Origin: Flavobacterium sp. CBA20B-1
GTDB lineage: Bacteria > Bacteroidota > Bacteroidia > Flavobacteriales > Flavobacteriaceae
Reading direction: 5' to 3'
DNA: 64,000 nt
Assembly: GCF_028473145.1 (NCBI RefSeq)
Contig: NZ_CP092370.1
Coordinates: 744,001 to 808,000, forward strand
The notes under the pieces are model-generated. The model searched no databases, had not been told where the DNA came from, and worked only from the letters and a program-made list of their open reading frames with translations. The translations under genes and the position numbers were made by a program. Positions within the stretch are counted from its first letter, which is position 1, and every line of letters starts with the position of its first letter. Of this stretch, positions 8,596 to 17,800 are shown piece after piece.

Positions 8596-9780
8596 ATGAA
8601 TTCAGATAATAGCACCAATCGTTATGCACAGCGCGGGGTATCTGCCCAAAAAGAAGATGTGCACAACGCTATAAAAAACATTGATAAAGGTTTATTTCCT
8701 AAAGCTTTCTGCAAAATTGTTCCAGATTATTTAACAAATGATGAAGATTATTGTTTGATTATGCATGCCGATGGCGCTGGAACAAAATCGTCTTTGGCTT
8801 ATTTGTATTGGAAAGAAACCGGCGATTTATCTGTTTGGAGAGGCATTGCACAAGATGCTTTAATTATGAATATCGATGATTTATTATGTGTTGGTGCAAC
8901 AGATAATATCATGTTATCTTCTACAATTGGTAGAAATAAAAATCTGGTTCCGGGCGAAGTCATTTCGGCTATCATCAACGGAACAGAAGAACTAATCGGT
9001 GATTTAAAGAAATTCGGAGTTACCATTCATTCTACAGGGGGCGAAACGGCTGATGTTGGTGATGTGGTTCGAACAATTATTGTAGATTCTACCGTTACAG
9101 CTCGAATGAAACGCAGCGATGTTATTGACAATGCCAATATTAAACCGGGCGATGTTATTGTTGGTTTGGAATCTTTCGGACAGGCAACTTACGAGAATGA
9201 GTACAACGGCGGTATGGGCAGCAACGGTTTAACATCTGCTCGTCATGATGTTTTTGCACATTATCTGGCAGAAAATTATCCGGAAAGTTTTGATCCATCT
9301 GTTCCAAAAGATTTGATTTATTCGGGTGCCAAAAAATTGACCGATGAAGTGGAAGGAGCTCCCGTAAATGCAGGAAAATTAGTACTTTCACCTACGCGAA
9401 CCTATGCACCTATTATCAAAGAAATTTTAGCAAAATTCAACGCAAATGATGTGCACGGAATGGTGCATTGTTCGGGTGGTGCACAAACAAAAATTTTGCA
9501 TTTTGTAGATAATGTCCACGTAATTAAAGACAATTTGTTCGATGTTCCGCCGTTATTTAAGTTGATACAAGAACAATCGCAAACTGGTTGGAAAGAAATG
9601 TATCAGGTTTTTAACTGTGGCCATAGAATGGAATTGTATGTGAACCCAGAAATTGCCGAAGAAATTATTGCCATTTCTAAATCGTTTAACGTTAATGCGC
9701 AAATTGTTGGAAGGGTAGAAGCTTCTAATTCTAAAAAGTTAACCATACAATCTAATTACAGAACGTTTGAATACAAATAA
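8596..9780 (+). CDS. purM: Phosphoribosylformylglycinamidine cyclo-ligase (AIR synthetase)
   Basis: PurM closes formylglycinamidine ribonucleotide to aminoimidazole ribonucleotide using ATP, a cytoplasmic step of purine synthesis. The ATP-binding N-terminal part (YAQRGVSAQKEDVH, DGAGTKSSLAY, DDLLCVGA), the GGETADVGD motif and the GMGSNGLTSARHDV motif are typical of the family. At 394 residues it is the longer form usual in Bacteroidota (E. coli PurM is 345). Its last codons overlap the likely start of ruvX. purC lies far away in the same window, so the pathway genes are scattered. Confidence 0.93.
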   Translation: MNSDNSTNRYAQRGVSAQKEDVHNAIKNIDKGLFPKAFCKIVPDYLTNDEDYCLIMHADGAGTKSSLAYLYWKETGDLSVWRGIAQDALIMNIDDLLCVGATDNIMLSSTIGRNKNLVPGEVISAIINGTEELIGDLKKFGVTIHSTGGETADVGDVVRTIIVDSTVTARMKRSDVIDNANIKPGDVIVGLESFGQATYENEYNGGMGSNGLTSARHDVFAHYLAENYPESFDPSVPKDLIYSGAKKLTDEVEGAPVNAGKLVLSPTRTYAPIIKEILAKFNANDVHGMVHCSGGAQTKILHFVDNVHVIKDNLFDVPPLFKLIQEQSQTGWKEMYQVFNCGHRMELYVNPEIAEEIIAISKSFNVNAQIVGRVEASNSKKLTIQSNYRTFEYK

Positions 9781-10192
9781 TTTCAAACTTATGGCAATTG
9801 ATTACGGTGGAAAACGTACCGGAATTGCCGTGACAGATGAAATGCAGATCATCGCATCGGGATTGACAACTGTTGAAACAAAAAATATTTTTCCGTTTTT
9901 AGAAAACTATTTTAAAACAGACAAAGTTGCAAAAATAATAGTGGGTGAACCAAAACGCATGAACAATGAGGCGTCAAGTATCGGAGCTGAAATTAATCAA
10001 TTTGTAGAAAAATTAGCTAACTTGTATCCGCAAATTGAAATTATTAGAATGGATGAGCGTTTTACATCCAAAATTGCATTTCAAACAATGATTGACAGCG
10101 GATTAAAGAAAAAGCAACGCCAAAATAAAGCATTGGTTGACGAAATTGCAGCGACTATTTTGTTGCAAGATTATATGAACAGCAACCGCTAA
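9767..10192 (+). CDS. ruvX: Holliday junction resolvase-like RuvX (YqgF)
   Basis: An RNase H-fold nuclease of the YqgF/RuvX family, implicated in pre-16S rRNA 5' processing and Holliday junction resolution. The first beta strand with its catalytic Asp (MAIDYGGKRTG), the central VGEPKRMNNEAS and MDERFTS, and the final DEIAATILLQDY motif are all present. The start is unusual: the only ATG (9791) would remove residues that normally form the first strand, so I prefer the TTG at 9767. That start overlaps the end of purM by 14 bases and suggests translational coupling. Confidence 0.88.
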   Translation: MNTNNFKLMAIDYGGKRTGIAVTDEMQIIASGLTTVETKNIFPFLENYFKTDKVAKIIVGEPKRMNNEASSIGAEINQFVEKLANLYPQIEIIRMDERFTSKIAFQTMIDSGLKKKQRQNKALVDEIAATILLQDYMNSNR

Positions 10193-10234
10193 TAGAACAC
10201 ACAACAAAAGTTTAAAATAATAGATCATTTTAAA

Positions 10235-11725
10235 ATGTCAACAAACAAAGGTACAGAAAGCGACATCGTATTAATTGGTGCTGGAATCATGAGTGCTACG
10301 CTTGGATTATTGTTAAAAGAATTAAATCCCGATGCCACCATTGAGATTTTTGAGCGTTTAGACAGTGCTGCTCAAGAAAGTTCTGATGCCATGAACAATG
10401 CCGGAACCGGTCATGCAGCTTTTTGTGAATTGAACTATACACCCGAAAAAAATGGGGTGATTGATACAACAAAAGCTTTGAATATTTGCGAACAGTTCGA
10501 AGAATCGCGTCAGTTTTGGTCGTATCTTGTTCGAAAAAACATTATTCAATCACCTAAAACGTTTGTGAATTCGGTGCCGCACATGAGTTTTGTTTGGGGC
10601 GATGCAAATGTAAACTTCCTTCAAAAAAGATACCAAGCTTTAAAGAAAGAACCTCTTTTTGAAGCAATGGAATACAGCGAAGAGAAAGCAACCATTAAAG
10701 AATGGGCACCGCTTATCATGCAAAATCGCAGTGAAAACGATAAAGTTGCCGCAACGTATATGAATTTGGGAACCGATGTGAATTTTGGTGAATTAACCCG
10801 CCGAATGATCAAGCATCAGGTAAACCAAAATGGTGTAAGTGTTACTTTTAATACAGAGGTTTACGATTTAAAACGCACAAAAGATGGTAAATGGAACATC
10901 TTTGTTAAAGATATAAAAACCGGGAAAAAACGTACCATAACAGCAAAATTTGTATTTATTGGTGCAGGTGGAGCCTCTATTTTATTATTAAAAAAATCGG
11001 GAATTCCCGAAGGAAAACACTACGGCGGATTTCCAGTTTCTGGTCAATGGTTGGTTTGCGAAGACGAGCAATTGGCAGAACAGCATTTTGCAAAAGTGTA
11101 CGGATTGGCATCTGTTGGTGCACCACCCATGTCGGTTCCACACTTAGACACTCGATTTGTAAATGGTAAAAAATCATTACTTTTTGGGCCGTATGCAGGT
11201 TTTTCAACCAAATTTTTAAAAACCGGATCGTATTGGGATTTGTTCAAATCTATTTCAACAGGAAACATCGGAACGATGGTTGGTGCTGGTTTAGACAATA
11301 TGGCATTAACCAAATATTTAATTTCTGAAGTGTTGGCTTCACCTGAAAAGAAACTGGCGTCATTAAGACAATATTTTCCTAATGCAAAACAAGAAAATTG
11401 GCGATTGGAAATTGCCGGTCAGCGTGTGCAAACCATGAAGCGCGATAAAAATGGTAAAGCAGAGTTGGCTTTTGGAACCGAAGTGGTGAATGCTGCAGAT
11501 GGAAGTTTGGCGGTTTTATTAGGTGCTTCACCAGGAGCTTCTACAACCGTTACCATTATGCTGCAATTGATTGAAAAATGTTTCCCAAATGAGTATAAGT
11601 CAGCAGAATGGCAGGCAAAATTCAAAGAAATGATTCCTTCGTTTGGATTGAAATTAAACGATCATCCGGAATTATTAAAAGAATTAAGAGCAGAAACTTC
11701 TAAAACATTAGAGTTAAAATATTAA
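10235..11725 (+). CDS. mqo: Malate:quinone oxidoreductase
   Basis: Mqo is a peripheral membrane FAD enzyme that oxidises malate to oxaloacetate and passes electrons to quinone, serving the TCA cycle and respiratory chain. Family marks are the FAD dinucleotide-binding start (DIVLIGAGIMSATLG), ERLDSAAQESSDAMNNAGTG, and the C-terminal GASPGASTTV. Its 496 residues match the family. It lies 42 bp after ruvX without an obvious promoter and ends at a strong terminator (11816-11853). Confidence 0.96.
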   Translation: MSTNKGTESDIVLIGAGIMSATLGLLLKELNPDATIEIFERLDSAAQESSDAMNNAGTGHAAFCELNYTPEKNGVIDTTKALNICEQFEESRQFWSYLVRKNIIQSPKTFVNSVPHMSFVWGDANVNFLQKRYQALKKEPLFEAMEYSEEKATIKEWAPLIMQNRSENDKVAATYMNLGTDVNFGELTRRMIKHQVNQNGVSVTFNTEVYDLKRTKDGKWNIFVKDIKTGKKRTITAKFVFIGAGGASILLLKKSGIPEGKHYGGFPVSGQWLVCEDEQLAEQHFAKVYGLASVGAPPMSVPHLDTRFVNGKKSLLFGPYAGFSTKFLKTGSYWDLFKSISTGNIGTMVGAGLDNMALTKYLISEVLASPEKKLASLRQYFPNAKQENWRLEIAGQRVQTMKRDKNGKAELAFGTEVVNAADGSLAVLLGASPGASTTVTIMLQLIEKCFPNEYKSAEWQAKFKEMIPSFGLKLNDHPELLKELRAETSKTLELKY

Positions 11726-11815
11726 AAATAAGTATATCATTATATTTACAGTATTTTTGTCATTCCGTAGGAATCTAAAAGATAATTTCAGTATTATAAA
11801 TAAGTTAGAAATAAT

Positions 11816-11853
11816 AATAACGACCGACTAACTATCGGTCGTTATTTTTTTAC
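11816..11853 (+). terminator. Intrinsic terminator of mqo, overlapping the opposite gene
   Basis: AATAACGACCGA (11816-11827) pairs perfectly with TCGGTCGTTATT (11835-11846), followed by a T-run. The right arm is inside the last codons of the convergent methyltransferase gene and the loop contains its stop codon. The same hairpin can serve both strands. Confidence 0.9.
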
Positions 11854-13006
11854 AAATCACCACTATTTTATCATTCTTTAAATCGGTTGTGAAAAATGCG
11901 TACAAGTCGCCACCATCTTTAATTTTATGTTTTTTACGGATTTCTTCTACTTTTAAAGGGAAATTTCGAGTAGTAATGTTACACTTTGTATTTTCTAAAA
12001 ATTTAATTTCTTTTTTATTGTACGGAATAATTTGTTCAATTTTAAAAGATCTTCCTGGAAAATCAATTAATTCGTTGGAAGTGTACAAATGCGAATGTTT
12101 ATGCAACTTTTGCACCTTAAATTTAATGGTAAGATGGTTATAAACACCTATTTTTAAATAACTGCTGAATGGTTCATACAAATAATTGAACGGAAGCGAT
12201 AATTGGCAATCCATAGCATCATTTAAAGGAAATGTATCTTGATGAAAGGTTCCATCGTTTGAGATGTTAACTGCGATCAACTCTGGTTCTTTTATAAAAT
12301 CTCTCTGCAAAACAATTAAAAGCTCTTTCACTTCGTTTTGTAAACCAATCGCGTAAATGGTTTTAACATTACTTAATTCGTTTAATATAGACGAAATGTC
12401 AAGTAGCGGAGCAACTTTAATTAAGATGTTATCTGATTTTTCAAACAACAAATCATGCAATTCAACTATGTTTGGTGTACAGTCTTTTAATAGAAAAACT
12501 TTTGTTTTTTTATCATCTCTTCGTGCAGGATCAATATAAATCCAATCGAAATTTTCAGTCGATTTTTTAAGGTAAGTAATACTGTCGCCAGAAATAGCTT
12601 CAATATTATCAACATTCAAAACGTTGAAATTATGCTGAACAATTGCCGATAAATCTTCTTGAAATTCACAATGAATTACTTTTTTAAATCGTTTGGCAAA
12701 ATAAAAAGCATCCACACCAAAACCTCCAGTTAAGTCGATTAGTTTTTCTCCTGAAATTAATTCGCTTTTAAACTTTGCCAAGGCTTCCGATGAAGTTTGT
12801 TCGATAGATAATGTGTTGGGAAAAACAATATCATTATTTGCAAACCAAGTGGGTAATTTCTTTTCGGCTTTCTGTTTTGCTTGTATCTGATTTAAAATCC
12901 ACGACCATTCACAATCTGGAAACGGATTTTTCTTTAAAGCTAAAGTATTAATGTCTTTCTTTAAGTTATCGTTTATAAATTGCTTTAAATCAGCTGATAA
13001 ATTCAT
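11828..13006 (-). CDS. SAM-dependent methyltransferase with THUMP-like domain
   Basis: The 392-residue protein has an N-terminal helical part (LALKKNPFPDCEWSWILNQI), a Rossmann SAM-binding motif (LIDLTGGFGVDAFYF), a likely catalytic block (DWIYIDPARRDDKKTKVF), and a C-terminal region matching the THUMP-like domain found after this methyltransferase in Bacteroidota. THUMP association suggests an RNA substrate, which is not established. Its start is 1 bp from the end of rsmE, forming an apparent tsaD-rsmE-methyltransferase operon devoted to RNA modification. Confidence 0.8.
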   Translation of the reverse strand: MNLSADLKQFINDNLKKDINTLALKKNPFPDCEWSWILNQIQAKQKAEKKLPTWFANNDIVFPNTLSIEQTSSEALAKFKSELISGEKLIDLTGGFGVDAFYFAKRFKKVIHCEFQEDLSAIVQHNFNVLNVDNIEAISGDSITYLKKSTENFDWIYIDPARRDDKKTKVFLLKDCTPNIVELHDLLFEKSDNILIKVAPLLDISSILNELSNVKTIYAIGLQNEVKELLIVLQRDFIKEPELIAVNISNDGTFHQDTFPLNDAMDCQLSLPFNYLYEPFSSYLKIGVYNHLTIKFKVQKLHKHSHLYTSNELIDFPGRSFKIEQIIPYNKKEIKFLENTKCNITTRNFPLKVEEIRKKHKIKDGGDLYAFFTTDLKNDKIVVICKKITTDS

Positions 13007-13007
13007 T

Positions 13008-13712
13008 TTAATTATTTAATAAGGCAAACGTATGGCAACCAACAATGGCAGCAGTTTCGGTACGCAAGCGTGTGTTTCCTAAAGCAACGGGCAAAAAACC
13101 ATTCGCAATTGCTTTATTAATTTCGTTGGTAGAAAAATCACCTTCCGGACCAATTAATAAAGTGTAATGCTGCTTTTTTTCCATTCGATCTTTTAATTCC
13201 ACTTTATCGGTTTCTTCACAATGTGCAATAAATTTTTGTCCGCTGATTTCTTTCGATAAAAATTCAGTCAGTTTTATTGGCTCGTTTAAAACAGGGAGAT
13301 ACATTTGGTTAGATTGTTTCATGGCACTGATTAAAATTTTATCAAAACGTTCGGTTTTAATAATTTTTCTTTCGGAGTGATCGCAAATAATCGGTGTAAT
13401 TTCATTCACACCAATTTCGGTAGCTTTCTCTAAAAACCATTCGTAACGATCGTTCATTTTAGTTGGTGCAACTACCATGTGAATTTTAAAGTTTCTTGCT
13501 TTAATAAATTGTGATTCTTTTATTGTAACCACACATTTTTTTTCTGATGCTAAAATAATTTCGCAAACAAATAAAAAACCTTTTCCGTTGGTAATGTGCA
13601 AAATAGAACCTTCTAATTTACGTAAAACTTTAACAATGTGTTTACTTTCTTCTTTATCAAAAGTAAATTCATTTGTATCATTGTCTATATTTGGAGCGTA
13701 AAATAATTGCAT
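13008..13712 (-). CDS. rsmE: 16S rRNA (uracil-1498-N3)-methyltransferase
   Basis: RsmE methylates U1498 of 16S rRNA in the 30S subunit. The SPOUT knot motifs are clear: IGPEGDFSTNEI, VALGNTRLRTETAAI, and the central MKQSNQMYLPVL block. An N-terminal PUA-like domain carries EESKHIVKVLRK. Its 234 residues are normal. It sits 2 bp after tsaD and 1 bp before the THUMP-like methyltransferase gene. Confidence 0.94.
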   Translation of the reverse strand: MQLFYAPNIDNDTNEFTFDKEESKHIVKVLRKLEGSILHITNGKGFLFVCEIILASEKKCVVTIKESQFIKARNFKIHMVVAPTKMNDRYEWFLEKATEIGVNEITPIICDHSERKIIKTERFDKILISAMKQSNQMYLPVLNEPIKLTEFLSKEISGQKFIAHCEETDKVELKDRMEKKQHYTLLIGPEGDFSTNEINKAIANGFLPVALGNTRLRTETAAIVGCHTFALLNN

Positions 13713-13714
13713 AA

Positions 13715-14734
13715 TTAAAATTCTAATCTTGCTTTAGAAACTACTTCATCATCACTCAAAATTCCTAAACGAAATTTGTGATACCCCACAATACCAATCA
13801 TCGCGGCATTATCAGTGGTATATTCAAATTTAGGAATAAAAGTTTTCCAGCCGTATTTGGTTTCGGTTTCTTTTAAGGCTTTGCGAATCCCCGAATTTGC
13901 CGAAACACCGCCGCCAATTGCAATCTGTGTAATTCCGGTTTGTTCAACCGCAAGCTTAATTTTATCCATCAAAATTTTAATAATGATGTTTTGAACAGAT
14001 GCACAGATATCATCAATGTTTTCTTTGATAAAATCTGGATTTTTCTGAACTTCTTTCTGAATAAAATATAAAATCTGCGTTTTTAATCCCGAAAAACTAA
14101 AATTCAATCCATCAACTTTTGGTTTCGTGAAAGCATAAGCTTTTGGATTTCCGTTTTGAGCGTGTTTGTCAATCAAAGGTCCGCCAGGATAAGGAAAACC
14201 TAATATTTTTGCCGTTTTATCATAAGCCTCGCCAACAGCATCATCGGTTGTTTCACCTAAAATTTCCATATCAACAAAAGAATTCACTTTCACAATTTGT
14301 GTATGTCCACCGCTAATGGTCATCGCTAAAAACGGAAAAGTCGGTTTGTCAAATCCTTCTTCATCAATAAAATGAGCCAAAATATGAGCGTGCATGTGGT
14401 TTACGGCAATCAGCGGAATGTTCAAAGCCATACTTAACGATTTTGCAAACGAACCACCTACCAACAACGATCCCATCAAACCAGGACCTTGCGTAAATGC
14501 AATGGCACTTAAATCGGTTTTCTGTATGCCGGCTTTTTGTAACGCAACTTCTACAACAGGCACAATGTTTTGTTGGTGCGCACGCGATGCCAGTTCGGGA
14601 ATTACACCGCCGTACAGCTCGTGAATTTCCTGCTTTGCCACCACATTGCTCAATACTTTATCATTGCATAATACGGCAGCACCGGTATCGTCGCACGAAC
14701 TTTCAATCGCTAATATGTAGTTTTTGTTTTTCAT
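13715..14734 (-). CDS. tsaD: tRNA N6-adenosine threonylcarbamoyltransferase
   Basis: TsaD transfers the threonylcarbamoyl group from TC-AMP to A37 of ANN-decoding tRNAs. It shows the ASKHA kinase-like fold opening (ILAIESSCDDTGAAVL), the metal-binding HMHAH, SGGHTQIV, and GGGVSANSGIRK. I chose the ATG at 14734, which gives 339 residues and places the first strand at the N-terminus; the reading frame extends further upstream but without family similarity. The TC-AMP-producing partner (tsaC) is at 35231. tamB is divergent. Confidence 0.95.
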   Translation of the reverse strand: MKNKNYILAIESSCDDTGAAVLCNDKVLSNVVAKQEIHELYGGVIPELASRAHQQNIVPVVEVALQKAGIQKTDLSAIAFTQGPGLMGSLLVGGSFAKSLSMALNIPLIAVNHMHAHILAHFIDEEGFDKPTFPFLAMTISGGHTQIVKVNSFVDMEILGETTDDAVGEAYDKTAKILGFPYPGGPLIDKHAQNGNPKAYAFTKPKVDGLNFSFSGLKTQILYFIQKEVQKNPDFIKENIDDICASVQNIIIKILMDKIKLAVEQTGITQIAIGGGVSANSGIRKALKETETKYGWKTFIPKFEYTTDNAAMIGIVGYHKFRLGILSDDEVVSKARLEF

Positions 14735-14801
14735 TAAAAAAAAATGGTACAGTTTATGCGTAAAAGAGTAAAAATTGCACATAAACTTTATATAAATTAA
14801 T

Positions 14802-14809
14802 TATTTTTG
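14802..14809 (+). promoter_or_regulatory. Candidate -7 box of tamB (TATTTTTG)
   Basis: The sequence exactly matches TAnnTTTG. A TTG at 14775-14777 could be the -33 element, but the spacing (24) is long. Transcription would start near 14815. Confidence 0.45.
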
Positions 14810-14877
14810 TTTCAATTTTAATAAGCAAATTTAAAACAAATACGGCTATCAAAAAACTTTTTAAAATACTGTTTGCA

Positions 14878-17800
14878 TTGTTGTTGGGCGTGGCACTGGT
14901 TTTTATATTGGTGGCAGTTATCATTACCACTCCAATTGTTCAAACAGAACTGGCGCATTACGCAACCACAAAAATTAACGAACAATTTAATATTCGAACA
15001 TCTATCGGTCAAGTTGCTGTGCAGTTAGATGGAAATGTACTTTTAAAGCAGATACACGTTTTAGATGACCGAAATAATGATCTAGCCTACATTGACCGAC
15101 TTTATACGGATATTACTGATTTCAAGCAACTTACGGAAGGTAAATTATTATTTGGAAGCACCGAAATTCAGGATGTTAAGTTTTTTATTCACAAATACAA
15201 AGGCGATTCGCTTACCAATTTAGATAAATTTATTGCCGTTTTTGATGACGGAAAACCTGGAAAAGGTACTTTTTTGATGAAAATTGATCATTTAGACCTA
15301 ACAAATGGTCATTTTAAAATTACCGATGATCATACCGGCAACACCCCAATTGATTTCAAAGAAATGAACGGTTCTTTAGACAAGTTGCTGGTTCAAGGTG
15401 CAAATATTAGTGCAGATATTAGCAAATTATCGTTAAAAGACAAACGCGGAATTTACATTAAAGATCTGGTTACGAGCTTTTCTATGACGAAAACGAGTAT
15501 GGATTTAAGACCGTTTGCTGTTGAAACCGAAGAATCGTATATCAAAGGAAATATCGCGATGCGTTATGCCGAAGGCGATTTGAAATATTTTACCGAAAAG
15601 GTAAATTTGGCAGTTGATCTGAATAAATCTAAAATTGCTACTAACGATTTAAAGTATTTTTATAAAGAATTCGGAACTGATAATACATTGTATATCAATA
15701 CAAAAGCAACCGGTACTTTAAATGATATTAAGTTGGAAAACACCCAGTTGTCTGATAAATTAGGTTCAGAAATTATTGGCAATTTTACCTTAAAAAACCT
15801 TTTTGTAAAGAAAAATCCGTTTCGGGTGGAAGCAAATTTGAATCGCATGAATATTACGCGTTCAAATGCTGTGGCACTGCTTCCAAATATTTTAGGAAAA
15901 TCGTTGCCCGTTCAGTTAGAAAAATTAGGACTTTTAAATCTACAAGGTTTCGTAGCTTATGAAAATTTTTATGTGGATGCTGATCTCGAAGCCATCACAA
16001 ATCTCGGTTTTGCCAAAGCCGATGTGGAATTATGGAACGTTAACCAAAAGCAAAATGCTACTTATAAAGGCGATATTACGCTTGATAATTTTGATATTGG
16101 CGGATTGATCGAAAACGAAAAAATTGGCACAGCTACTTTAACAGCAAGTGTTGATGGTAAAAGTTTCGATCCGGAATCTTTCAACACAATCATCAAAAGT
16201 CAGGTGCAGCAGTTTACGTTTAACAACTATTCTTACAAAGATATTACGATCGATGGAAACCTGAAGCTGCCCGCATATACTGGAACTTTGGTTAGTAACG
16301 ATCCAAATGCACTGCTCGATTTCAACGGAACTTTAGATCTGTCAAAAGATAAAACGGCGGTTGATTTTAAAGTAGATGTGCAGCATTTAAACATGAATGC
16401 TTTGCATATTGTTAAAGATTCTTTGGGTGTATTTAACGGACATTTTGAATTGATGGGAACGGGCGAAAACTTAGATACCTTTGAAGGAACAATTCTTGCC
16501 GATAACGCCACTTATACCAACGCAAACGCAACCTATATTTTTGATCACTTTTTGGTGAAATCTTCTTTTGAACCGAATAATATCCGCCAAATTGATATAG
16601 AATCCACCGATATTGTAAACGGATTTATTCGCGGAAATTTTAAATTCAACCAGTTAAAAGGAATTGTAGAAAATTCGCTGGGAAGCTTGTACCAAAACTA
16701 TTCTCCTAATCCCATTGCAACAAATTCTTATATTGAATACGATTTGCAATTTCAAAACAAAATCATCGATTTATTAGTTCCGAAGCTCGAAATTGCAAAT
16801 GAAACGTCTTTTTCTGGTAAAATTACTGCAGATACCGGTGAATTTATCTTAAACATGAATGCGCCATTTGTAAAATACGACAACAATAAATTCAGTAATA
16901 TTCAAATTGATATTAACAGTTTGCGCGAAAATCAGAATGCATTTATCGCTATTGATACTATTGATTTAAAGTTTTACAAAGCATATGATTTTGTGCTGAA
17001 CAATGCCAAGAAAAACGATACACTTTATGCCGATACCCAATTTAAAGGAGGAACAGAAGCGGCTGACAAATACTACCTGAATTTTTACCACACCATAAAC
17101 GAAGAAAATAAATCGGTTGTGGGCATCCAAAAATCTGAAATTCAGTTTAAAGAATCTGTTTGGTTTTTAAATGAATTCAACAATAATAAAAACCGCATTA
17201 TTTTTAATAAAGAAATAAATGATTTTATAATAGAAGATATTGAACTTTCTCATAAAGATCAAACGGTTTTATTAAATGGAAGCATGAACGGCAAAAATTA
17301 TAAAGATTTAGAGCTGGATTTTAAAAATGTGGAATTAGATAAAATCACGCCCGATTTAAATAATTTAACTTTTGCAGGTTTGATCAACGGAACTGTTTCT
17401 TTTGTGCAAGAGGATCAAATTTTTAAGCCAAAATCAAAAATAACCGTTGAAGATTTAGAAATAAACGAAGTGTTGCTGGGATTGTTCAATTTTGAGGTGG
17501 TTGGCGATGAATCGCTTCAAAATTTTAATGTAAAATCGAATATAGTAAACGATTTCACCGAGAATTTTTATATGAACGGAGCCATTTCTGTTGCAAAAGG
17601 CAAAAGCCGTTTAAACCTTGACGCAGGTTTTAATAAATTCAACCTAAAAGCAATCGCTCCGTTTTTATCTTCCATTATGAGTGATGTTCGTGGCGATGCT
17701 TCTGGGCGTGCAACCATTCAAGGCACACACACAAATCCTGATATCGAAGGAAAGCTATATCTATCAAATGCCGGAATGCGTCCTGTTTTTACTGGTGTTG

